From: Phycisphaerae bacterium
Lineage (GTDB): Bacteria; Planctomycetota; Phycisphaerae; UBA1845; Fen-1342
Direction of reading: 5' to 3'
DNA: 64,000 nucleotides
NCBI GenBank assembly: GCA_022072445.1
Contig: JAJVHV010000005.1
Location: forward strand, 236,888 to 300,887
Shown here: one piece after another, positions 45,274 through 52,952 of the stretch
How positions within the stretch are numbered: the first letter of the stretch is position 1
Layout of the letters: every line of letters starts with the position of its first letter
Translations under genes and position numbers: made by a program
The notes under the pieces: model-generated
Databases searched by the model: none
What the model was told of the DNA's origin: nothing
Seen by the model: only the letters and a program-made list of their open reading frames with translations

Positions 45274-48200
45274 ATGTTGCGCGCGCCTGCGAGACTCAGA
45301 CATGGTCTACTCCTGGCCGTCGCCGCCACCAGCGCTGCAATTGTGGCGGCCAGCGGTGGCGCGAATGCGCCTAGCGGTGGTACGACTGCGGCGGCTCAGG
45401 ACGGCGCGAGTGCGGCTGCTCAGGAACGTGCGCCGGGCGCGGAGCCCGAGGTTCGGGTCACAGCGATCTCGCGATACCAGGCCGAAGGGTATTCAATCCT
45501 GGTCGTGCAGATTGAGCGTCCGGGCGACATGGCCGAGCTGAGCGTCGAGCAGCCGTGGTGGACGCTGCAGCAGGCGCGCTGGCCGCGAATTGCGGAGCTC
45601 TCCGCGAAGCCGGCCGACGCGCTGACCTGCTATCTCGAATTCACGTGGCTCGATCACGACCCTCGTCCACCCACGCTGGATTCGCTCCGATTCGTCGCTC
45701 TTTCGCGCCATGCGCTCCCTGCGGCGTGCGATGTCGCGCTGCGCTACCCGCGCAAGGATGGCACGTGGGGCGAGGCGCCGCTGCGGCTCGATCTTGCCAG
45801 TGCGACGCCGCTGCGCACGGAATCAACGCAGTCGCCGGTTCAGCGCTGGGCGACGGCACAGGCGCATTACTTCGAATTGCTGTCGACCTGCACCCGCGAC
45901 ATGGGCGGATTCTTCACCTTCGCCGCACAGCAGACCGTGCGCAAGTACCAGCTCACCGACTACAAGCCGCGGCAGCCCATTCGCGAGCGGGAGGGTCGCT
46001 CAGACGATGAGCTCTACGACGTCACGACCGGCGCACTGGCGATTCAGGAGTCGCTTCAGCTCGACCGTATGACGAACACCGACCGCGACCGCGGCGAGCG
46101 CGTCCGGCCGATCAGCGACATTCGCGGGGTGGGCGTCGCAAGCCACCCGTTCGACAAGATGCGCGGCGACCGGCAGCCGGTCGCCGAGGGGATTGCCAAG
46201 TATTGCCCGCTGGACTTCTATTACGCGCGTTTTCACAGCCCCGTGAAGCTGCTGGAGCTGTTGGACTTCGTCGAGTGGTGGGGCGGCTCGCTGCTTCGGC
46301 TGGCCGAGCCCGTGGGGCGCGACGTTGGCGTGCGACAGAGGACCCTGCGCCAGCTCTGCCTGACCGACGCGATGGCGGCAGGGCTCGGGCCGGCGCTGAT
46401 CAACGAAACCGCGGTGTGCGGCTCAGACCCGTATCTCGAGCTCGGCGCTGACGTTTCAGTGCTGTTCGACGTGAAGTCCAAGGACGCGTTCACGGCCGTG
46501 GTCGAACCGATCTTCGCGGCGGCGCGGCGGGAGCACGCCGATGCAAAGCACGAAGAGGCGGCGTATGGCGGCACGACGATCGAGTCGCTGGCCGGTCCGC
46601 AGCGGCGCATCTCATGTCACCGCGCCTGGCTGGGCAGCGTCTGCATCTACAGCAATTCGCCCGCCGCCATTCGTCGCATCATCGACACCGCGAAGGACCT
46701 GCCGCTAAGCATCGCCGGCGAGCCGGGGTTTCAATACATGCGTGCGGCCGTGTTTCCGCTGGATGAAGCCGCGGAGGACGGTTTCGTCTATCTGAGCGAT
46801 CCGTTCATCCGCCGGCTGGTCGGGCCGGAGCTGCGCATCAAGCAGAAGCGCCGGCTGGAGGCACTGACGTCGCTGAAGCTGCTGACGAACGCGGCAATGT
46901 TCCATGGATATGAAGGCGACAGAGCGAAGCCGACGTTCGAGCAGCTCGTGGCCCAGCGCTCGCTGAACGCCGACGACTTGTTCGACCCGGAAGGCGGCAC
47001 GCTGACGTGGGACGCGCCCGCGGCGACAGCGCGCAGCTCGACCTGGGGCGACCTGAGCTTTCTGCGCCCGCTGATCGAGGTATTTGCCGACAAGGCAACG
47101 GAGAAGGAGTCCACCGCGTACGACCAGTTTCGTGATCGCTATCAGCAGTATTGGCGGCAGTATTTCGACCCGGTCGGCGTGCGGATCAGGTTGGGCGACA
47201 CGATTCGGCTGGAGACGCACATTCTGCCGCTGATTGACTCATCCACCTACGACCAGTTCGAGGACCTCGCCAGTGGAGAGCCGGTCGCGATCGCGCCGCG
47301 CGACTTCTCCGAGCAGACGCTGCTGCGGTTCGTGATGAAGCTGCGCGACGGCGTGGCGAAAGGGCAATACGTCGGGACCCTCAACATGTTCACCCGCACC
47401 AACGCCACCTCGGACTGGCTCGGCGACTGGGTGACGTTCTGGGTGGAGGACACCGGTGCGTTCACGACGCTGCTACGGCGAAGCTATGAGGTTCAGGATC
47501 GTCCGGACGTGCGGCGGGACTTCGATCGCGAGTTCCTGGACGTGTTCAATGCGTCGTTTGTCTTCGGCGCGCACGCCAAGAACAAAGTCAGCCTCGCCGC
47601 GTTTCTGATCGGGGCGCGCGCGGCGATCCAGTCGGTGGCGCCGGACACGGTTGAATTCAACACACTCCAGCCGTATCACGGCGTAACGATTGTGCAGATT
47701 GCTCCCGATCCGGCCAGCCCGTTCGCCGTCGAGCTCCGCACTGCATCCGAGGCCGACGCGCCCGGCGGGGATTCGGCCGCGCAGCCGGCGACATCGTCCG
47801 CGCCGAGCGAGCGCGGTCCGGCGCTGTACTACGCCACGATCGAAGACGGCTTCTATATCGCGACGCAGGCTTCGGCGCTGCGCAACCTGATCGACCGGCT
47901 CAGCGCGAACGCGCGCAGCGTCCCGCCGGCGGACACCGTGCGGTCCAACCTGCTGCTGTATGCGGCGCCGGGTGCGGCCAAGCTGCTGCGGCCGGCGGCG
48001 AACTACCTGATGGAGCAGATGGCGCACGACGTGTCGCTGGCGAACGTGGGGCAGGTGTGGATGCTCGGCCGCTGCGGTCTGCTTGACGGCGTGGAGCTTG
48101 ATGACGCTGCCACGCGCTACCTGGGCTATCGGCTGCGCTGCCCCGATGGCGGCACGTATCGCTACGACGCGCGCACTGGACAGGCGTCGTGCTCCATTCA

Positions 48201-48348
48201 CGGCTCGCACGCGCACGCGCCACGCCTCGACGCCCCGCCGCCCGCGTCACCGCTCGGCGGACTGCTCGATTCGATCAGGACGGTCACGGCACAGCTCCGC
48301 TTCACCGAGGATGGACTGGCCACGCAACTCGACATCGCACGGCGTTGA
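45274..48348 (+). CDS. Large secreted protein of unknown function with Cys-rich C-terminal motif
   Basis: A 1024-residue exported protein. The signal peptide is HGLLLAVAATSAAIVAASG. The body is mixed alpha/beta, with no recognised catalytic motif. Near the C-terminus is RCPDGGTYRYDARTGQASC followed by SIHGSH. Two Cys residues 17 apart with a GGTY and IHG frame look like a small metal-binding or disulfide module similar to tails seen in planctomycete exported proteins. AAGGAG seven bases before the ATG at 45274 fixes the start. No operon partner is evident. It could be a periplasmic assembly factor, but I assign no function. Confidence 0.78.
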   Translation: MLRAPARLRHGLLLAVAATSAAIVAASGGANAPSGGTTAAAQDGASAAAQERAPGAEPEVRVTAISRYQAEGYSILVVQIERPGDMAELSVEQPWWTLQQARWPRIAELSAKPADALTCYLEFTWLDHDPRPPTLDSLRFVALSRHALPAACDVALRYPRKDGTWGEAPLRLDLASATPLRTESTQSPVQRWATAQAHYFELLSTCTRDMGGFFTFAAQQTVRKYQLTDYKPRQPIREREGRSDDELYDVTTGALAIQESLQLDRMTNTDRDRGERVRPISDIRGVGVASHPFDKMRGDRQPVAEGIAKYCPLDFYYARFHSPVKLLELLDFVEWWGGSLLRLAEPVGRDVGVRQRTLRQLCLTDAMAAGLGPALINETAVCGSDPYLELGADVSVLFDVKSKDAFTAVVEPIFAAARREHADAKHEEAAYGGTTIESLAGPQRRISCHRAWLGSVCIYSNSPAAIRRIIDTAKDLPLSIAGEPGFQYMRAAVFPLDEAAEDGFVYLSDPFIRRLVGPELRIKQKRRLEALTSLKLLTNAAMFHGYEGDRAKPTFEQLVAQRSLNADDLFDPEGGTLTWDAPAATARSSTWGDLSFLRPLIEVFADKATEKESTAYDQFRDRYQQYWRQYFDPVGVRIRLGDTIRLETHILPLIDSSTYDQFEDLASGEPVAIAPRDFSEQTLLRFVMKLRDGVAKGQYVGTLNMFTRTNATSDWLGDWVTFWVEDTGAFTTLLRRSYEVQDRPDVRRDFDREFLDVFNASFVFGAHAKNKVSLAAFLIGARAAIQSVAPDTVEFNTLQPYHGVTIVQIAPDPASPFAVELRTASEADAPGGDSAAQPATSSAPSERGPALYYATIEDGFYIATQASALRNLIDRLSANARSVPPADTVRSNLLLYAAPGAAKLLRPAANYLMEQMAHDVSLANVGQVWMLGRCGLLDGVELDDAATRYLGYRLRCPDGGTYRYDARTGQASCSIHGSHAHAPRLDAPPPASPLGGLLDSIRTVTAQLRFTEDGLATQLDIARR

Positions 48349-48760
48349 GCCGCTGGAAGGATTCCGGCGGCCGTCCCACGTCACAGCCGGCTGGGCGCTC
48401 CTACACGGTGCCGGCGGCGAACGGGCCGATCCGGTGGCGTTCGGAATCGACGTTGCCGATTTTTTTCGGCGCGGCCATCCACCCGAAGAGTTGAACTCCC
48501 GCGAGCCGATCGTCGGCCGCTTCCAGGAAGCAACCCAGTGGCGGCGGCAATCGCCGAGCCCATACAATCGCGGCCGACCGGACGCGATGGAACCGATTGG
48601 GGCGACGTTTTCAGCCGACCCTGTGCGACCGTTCGCAACCGACCGGACGCGACCGTTCACAGGCGACCGGACGCGGCCGTTTCGCAGCCGTCCCGGCGCG
48701 ACCGTTCGCAGCCGTTCGAGTGTGACGGGTTTGCAGCCCGTCGCGCTGCCAGGAGCTGCC
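48349..48760. other. Intergenic region upstream of pdxJ
   Basis: About 410 bases. Its second half holds a 24-bp tandem repeat array. The first half has no clear signal. A frame that extends pdxJ upstream to 48083 through this stretch is repeat-derived and overlaps the previous gene, so it is not real. Confidence 0.65.
48602..48722. repeat. 24-bp tandem repeat upstream of pdxJ
   Basis: Units gcgaccgttcgcaaccgacc-type start at 48625, 48649, 48673 and 48698 (24, 24 and 25 bp apart). A more decayed unit precedes them at 48602. The array ends about 40 bp before the pdxJ start and would be in its leader if the promoter is upstream. Confidence 0.85.
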
Positions 48761-49531
48761 ATGATCCGACTGGGTGTCAACATCGATCACGTCGCGACCG
48801 TCCGTCAGGCGCGCCGCGCCGACGAGCCCAACCCGGTGTGGGCCGCCGTCGAGGCCGAGCTGGGCGGTGCCGACGGCATCACGTTCCACCTGCGCGAGGA
48901 TCGACGCCACGTCAACGACCGCGACGCCGAGTCACTGCGGCGCGTGGTCAGCGCGCGGCTGAACATGGAGATGTCGATCGCTCCGGGAATCGTGCGCATC
49001 GCCCGGCGGCTCCGGCCGACGCAATGCACGCTCGTCCCCGAGCGCCGCGCGGAACTCACCACCGAGGGCGGGCTGGACGTGCGGCGGTTTCAGCGGCGGA
49101 TCGCGGCGGTGGTGCGTGCGCTGCAACGCGACGGCATCGAAACTAGCGCGTTCATCGAGCCGCGCAAAGACCAGATTGCCGCCGCCGCCGACTGCGGCTT
49201 CGACGCGGTCGAGCTCTGGACCGGTCGCTACGCGCATAGTCGGCGCCCGCGGCAGCGCGAAGCGGCGTTGACCGAGCTTGAGATCGCCGTGGTCGAGGCC
49301 GGCTCGCTCGGGCTGCACGCGTACGGGGGGCACGGGCTAACGTATCGCAACATTACGCCGGTGGCGTCGATCGTCGGCTTCCGCGAATTCAATATCGGAC
49401 ACAGCATCGTGTCGCGTGCGATGTTCGTCGGCATGCGTGAGGCGGTTCGCGAGATGAAGCGTCTGATAGAGCTTGCGAGCCGGCGACACGTCGCGCTGAT
49501 CGAAAACGAGCAATTATCAGACGCGCGCTGA
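48761..49531 (+). CDS. pdxJ: Pyridoxine 5'-phosphate synthase
   Basis: A 256-residue TIM-barrel enzyme that condenses deoxyxylulose phosphate with aminoacetone phosphate in vitamin B6 synthesis. Diagnostic stretches are LGVNIDHVATVRQARR, ADGITFHLREDRRHV, SFIEP-like SAFIEPRKDQI, VELWTGRYA, AYGGHGLTYRNI and FNIGHSIVSRAMF. AGGAG five bases upstream of the ATG at 48761 fixes the start. The tandem repeats immediately upstream may lie in its leader. It is not in an obvious operon, though the UVR-motif gene follows 100 bp later. Confidence 0.95.
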   Translation: MIRLGVNIDHVATVRQARRADEPNPVWAAVEAELGGADGITFHLREDRRHVNDRDAESLRRVVSARLNMEMSIAPGIVRIARRLRPTQCTLVPERRAELTTEGGLDVRRFQRRIAAVVRALQRDGIETSAFIEPRKDQIAAAADCGFDAVELWTGRYAHSRRPRQREAALTELEIAVVEAGSLGLHAYGGHGLTYRNITPVASIVGFREFNIGHSIVSRAMFVGMREAVREMKRLIELASRRHVALIENEQLSDAR

Positions 49532-49630
49532 TGCGCGATTCCGCCGCTGACGGGAGCTCCGTCGGCGAACTGGACGTGCCGCGCCGCCGCGCCGATATCG
49601 AGTGATATCCGGAGCGGAGGAACGTGTCCG

Positions 49631-50434
49631 ATGAGCCTGGATCTTGATGAGGTGCTGGACGGTTGGACGACTCCAGTAGGCGAGGTCGCGGCGCGGCTGA
49701 TTACCGGTCGAACGGGCGAGCCGCTGGTTCAGCTCCGAATCGATCTGGGGCTGCTGCAGATGTCGCTGGAAGGCCGGCCGGATGGGAAGAGTTATCGCGA
49801 CCGCAGCAGCGCGCTGGAGTATCTGACGCGCGAGCTCGACGGACGCCGGACGACCGTCACGCGGAACGACTGGGACGAGCTTTCGCGCGAGTTTCTGCAA
49901 TCGAATTATCGGCGCGTGGCGCTGTCGCACCTGGCGGAGGAACGTCTTTCGCGGGGCGACACCGTGACGGCCCGCGAGATGATCAACCGGGCCATTCGCG
50001 ACGTCGAGCACTGCCTGCGGGCGCTCGACCTGCACGAGCGGGCGCACGGCGACGCCGGACCCAACGGTCAGCAGCGTCCGACGCTGGTGTTCAACGGCAC
50101 GCGGCTGCGGACGCAGCTTCACGTGGTGGAAGGCCGGTACGACGACGCGATCGAGGAGCTCCGGCGTGGGCGGGACGCGCTCGAGGCACTGCTTTGCGAA
50201 CTTGGATTGGAGTCGGAGCAGCGCGAATCCGACCCGGGCATCGAGTACCTCAACGAGCTCGAACGCCGCATCCGCGAGCAGTATGGTGTTTCGCAGACGT
50301 TGCGTGAGCGTCTGGAGGCGGCGATTGAGGACGAGGACTTTGAGGCGGCGGCGGCGATCCGTGATGAGATGCGGCGGCGGCAGTCCAATAACCTGAGTTT
50401 GCCGGCGCCACCCGAGGATCGGTCGGATTCGTAA
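49631..50434 (+). CDS. UVR-motif protein
   Basis: A 267-residue cytoplasmic protein, mostly helical. The C-terminal segment TLRERLEAAIEDEDFEAAAA is a UVR motif, the UvrB-UvrC interaction helix pair also found in McsA and other proteins. The middle contains TPR-like helices (LVFNGTRLRTQLHVVEGRYD). It is not UvrB or UvrC, as no helicase or nuclease motif is present. It may be an adaptor protein. A GGAGGAACG stretch precedes the ATG. Confidence 0.8.
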   Translation: MSLDLDEVLDGWTTPVGEVAARLITGRTGEPLVQLRIDLGLLQMSLEGRPDGKSYRDRSSALEYLTRELDGRRTTVTRNDWDELSREFLQSNYRRVALSHLAEERLSRGDTVTAREMINRAIRDVEHCLRALDLHERAHGDAGPNGQQRPTLVFNGTRLRTQLHVVEGRYDDAIEELRRGRDALEALLCELGLESEQRESDPGIEYLNELERRIREQYGVSQTLRERLEAAIEDEDFEAAAAIRDEMRRRQSNNLSLPAPPEDRSDS

Positions 50435-50517
50435 GCGGGCGGTGGATCGCGGCAGGGGGGCCCTGCGGGGAGGCCGTTGGGGGCCCCTGCGGGAAATCAA
50501 ATCCGGTTATTTTTCAG

Positions 50518-50545
50518 TTGAGCGCTACCCCTTGTCGGGTATATT
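50518..50545 (+). promoter_or_regulatory. Sigma-70-like promoter of the protease gene
   Basis: TTGAGC at 50518-50523 and TATATT at 50540-50545, spaced by 16 bp, lie about 110 bp before the protease start in an otherwise GC-rich region. Confidence 0.5.
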
Positions 50546-50653
50546 GTTAGCTGGAAGGGACTCGGCTCATCTCGAATCCGTGTCCACTCTCACTCCGGCC
50601 AGCGCCGGGTTGCTGCGCAACTCGGGCGTGTGGCGCGGACGAGGATCCGGCGC

Positions 50654-52840
50654 ATGCGGTGTTTCTCGCGCTTGTGCATGCTTGTTGTGATTGGCGCGCT
50701 CGCCGCCCCCGCCCTGTCCCAATCGACGGCGAATCGCTCGCGACCGTGGCGGACGGGCTATGACGACGGCCGGCGCTGGGTGGCGCTGTTCCCCGATCCG
50801 ACGACGCTGGAAGTGGTGCTCAAGCCGGAGTTTGCGGAGAATCCGCCGGCAGACCTGCTGCGGGAGTGCATCGAGGTCGACGGGGCGTATCTGCTGCTCA
50901 AGCCGCAGGACGTGGAGCTGTCGCGTGGGGCGTACATCCAGCGCGGCGACGTGCGGGCGGTTCACAGCGTTTTCTACCGAACCGAGGACGCGTTTCGACA
51001 GCGCGCGGCGGCCCAGCGGATGACGCTGACAAACCGCATCGCGGTGCGGCTGCACCCAAGCGCAACGATTGAGGACCTGCTGGCCGCCAGCGACGTGACA
51101 CTCGACCGGACGATTCCGTATTGCGAACGGACGTACATCGTGTTGGCGTCTTCCGACGATCACGCGCTGGCCGTGGCTCAGTCGATTCTCAGCACCGGGC
51201 TGGCCGAGTGGGCGGTGCCGCAGTTCAAGCGGCGGTATCCGCGGCGTCACATTCCGAACGATCCGATGTTCGGCCAGCAGTGGCATCTGCGGAACACGGG
51301 GCAGGGCAGCGGGCGCGCTGGTGTCGACATTCACGCCACGGATGCCTGGGATGTGTCGCGCGGCGCGGGGGCGACCATCGGCGTGGTGGACGACGGCTTG
51401 GATTGGACGCATCCCGATCTGTTCGCCAACTACCGGCCCGAGTGGAGCTGGGACATCAACGCGAAGGATCCGGATCCGATGCCGTTCTGCACGCACGCGC
51501 ACGGGACGGCGGTCGCCGGGCTGGCGGCGGCGGTGGGGAACAACGCTCTTGGCGTCAGCGGAGTGGCGCCGGCGGCGAATCTGGCGGGCATCCGGCTGAT
51601 CGCCGAGCCGGTGACCGACGAGGAGATCGGCGACGCGTTGTCGCACCAGGCGCAGCACATCGACATTTACAATTGCAGTTGGGGAGTCGTCGACGACGGC
51701 GAGACGATCGACGGTCCTGGAGTGCTGGCGGCCGCGGCGCTCGATGACGGTGTGCGCACGGGGCGAGGCGGACTCGGGAACATCTTCGTGTGGGCGGCGG
51801 GCAACGGCCGCATTACGGGCGACGACGCGAATTTCGACGGATTCGCCAACGCGCGGCACACGATCGCCGTCGCGGCCTGCGACAATCTCGATCGCGCCGC
51901 GGCCTATTCTGAGGGCGGGGCCTGCATTCTGCTGAACGCGCCTTCGAGCGGCGGGACGCTGGCGCTGGCGACGACCGACCCGACGGGGGTGTGCGGCGAC
52001 GATCCCGGCGACTACCGCACGGACTTCGGCTTCACCAGCGGCGCGGCGCCGCTGGTTTCGGGCGTGATCGCGCTGATGCTCGAGCGGAATCCGTTGCTGG
52101 ACTGGCGCGACGTGCAGACGATTCTGGTTCGCTCGGCGGTCCCGAACCAGACCGGCGACGGCGGCTGGCGGACGAACGCAGGCGGTCGGATGTATCACCC
52201 GGCGCTTGGCTTTGGGCGGGTCAATGCGGCCGAGGCGCTGCGGCTGACGGACGAGTGGGTCGGACTGGGCGATGAGCTGCTCTACACTCAAGGCTTTGCG
52301 CTGAACCGCGCGATTCCGGACAACAACGTCACGGGCGTGAAGTTCAACATGACCGTGCCCGGCGGGCTTTTCATCGAGCGGGTGGAGGTCGCGCTGAGCG
52401 TGATTCATCCGCGGCGCGGCGACATTGAAATCACTGTCACATCGCCGGCGGGCACGCAGAGCGTGGTGGCGCCGCCGCGGCTGTTCGACTCGAACGCCGA
52501 CTTCGACTGGACGTTCGTGACCGTGCACTTCTGGGATGAGGATTCGGAGGGGACGTGGCGCGTGACGGTTCGCGACACGCGGCAGGGCGCGGTGGGCTCG
52601 ATCGTGCGTTTCGGCTTTACCGTGTTCGGGCACGACGCGCTGGCGAATAGCGGCGACATGAACGGGGACGGCGCGTTCAACGGTTTCGACATCGACGGTT
52701 TTCTGCTGGCGCTGGCGGACCGCGCCGCGTATCACGCCCTCTATCCGCACCTCGACCCGGACGTGATCGGCGATCTGAATAACGACGGCGTGCTCGACGT
52801 TTTCGATCTGCCGGCCTTCGTCAAGTTGACGCTGCGCTGA
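50654..52840 (+). CDS. Kexin-like subtilase with P-domain and dockerin-type repeats
   Basis: A 728-residue exported S8 serine protease. The signal peptide is LCMLVVIGALAAPALS. The catalytic triad is visible: Asp246 in VVDDGLDWTHPDL, His283 in HAHGTAVAGL and Ser462 in FTSGAAPLVSG. A proprotein-convertase P-domain follows (IERVEVALSVIHPRRGDIEI to GTWRVTVRD). The C-terminus has two dockerin-like EF-hand repeats, GDMNGDGAFNGFDIDGF and GDLNNDGVLDVFDLPAF, typical of planctomycete exported proteins. ATG 50654 is chosen; GTG 50630 is possible. It probably processes or degrades proteins at the cell surface. Confidence 0.9.
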   Translation: MRCFSRLCMLVVIGALAAPALSQSTANRSRPWRTGYDDGRRWVALFPDPTTLEVVLKPEFAENPPADLLRECIEVDGAYLLLKPQDVELSRGAYIQRGDVRAVHSVFYRTEDAFRQRAAAQRMTLTNRIAVRLHPSATIEDLLAASDVTLDRTIPYCERTYIVLASSDDHALAVAQSILSTGLAEWAVPQFKRRYPRRHIPNDPMFGQQWHLRNTGQGSGRAGVDIHATDAWDVSRGAGATIGVVDDGLDWTHPDLFANYRPEWSWDINAKDPDPMPFCTHAHGTAVAGLAAAVGNNALGVSGVAPAANLAGIRLIAEPVTDEEIGDALSHQAQHIDIYNCSWGVVDDGETIDGPGVLAAAALDDGVRTGRGGLGNIFVWAAGNGRITGDDANFDGFANARHTIAVAACDNLDRAAAYSEGGACILLNAPSSGGTLALATTDPTGVCGDDPGDYRTDFGFTSGAAPLVSGVIALMLERNPLLDWRDVQTILVRSAVPNQTGDGGWRTNAGGRMYHPALGFGRVNAAEALRLTDEWVGLGDELLYTQGFALNRAIPDNNVTGVKFNMTVPGGLFIERVEVALSVIHPRRGDIEITVTSPAGTQSVVAPPRLFDSNADFDWTFVTVHFWDEDSEGTWRVTVRDTRQGAVGSIVRFGFTVFGHDALANSGDMNGDGAFNGFDIDGFLLALADRAAYHALYPHLDPDVIGDLNNDGVLDVFDLPAFVKLTLR

Positions 52841-52952
52841 TTTTCACCCGCCGCGCGGCGCTGTGATTCCCCCAGGCCAGACGCGCAGCGTTATCATGCG
52901 CCTCCGCCGCGCCGGCGCGGCCCACCACGCCGCGCGGCCGCGAGGACAAGGC

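Noticed and set aside
48083..48760. An upstream extension of pdxJ by 226 codons.
   Set aside because: It overlaps the preceding gene and reads through the tandem repeats; the ribosome site and conserved start are at 48761.
50567..52750. A 727-codon minus-strand frame opposite the kexin-like protease.
   Set aside because: The plus strand carries a complete catalytic triad and dockerin repeats; the minus frame is Arg/Val/His-rich shadow.
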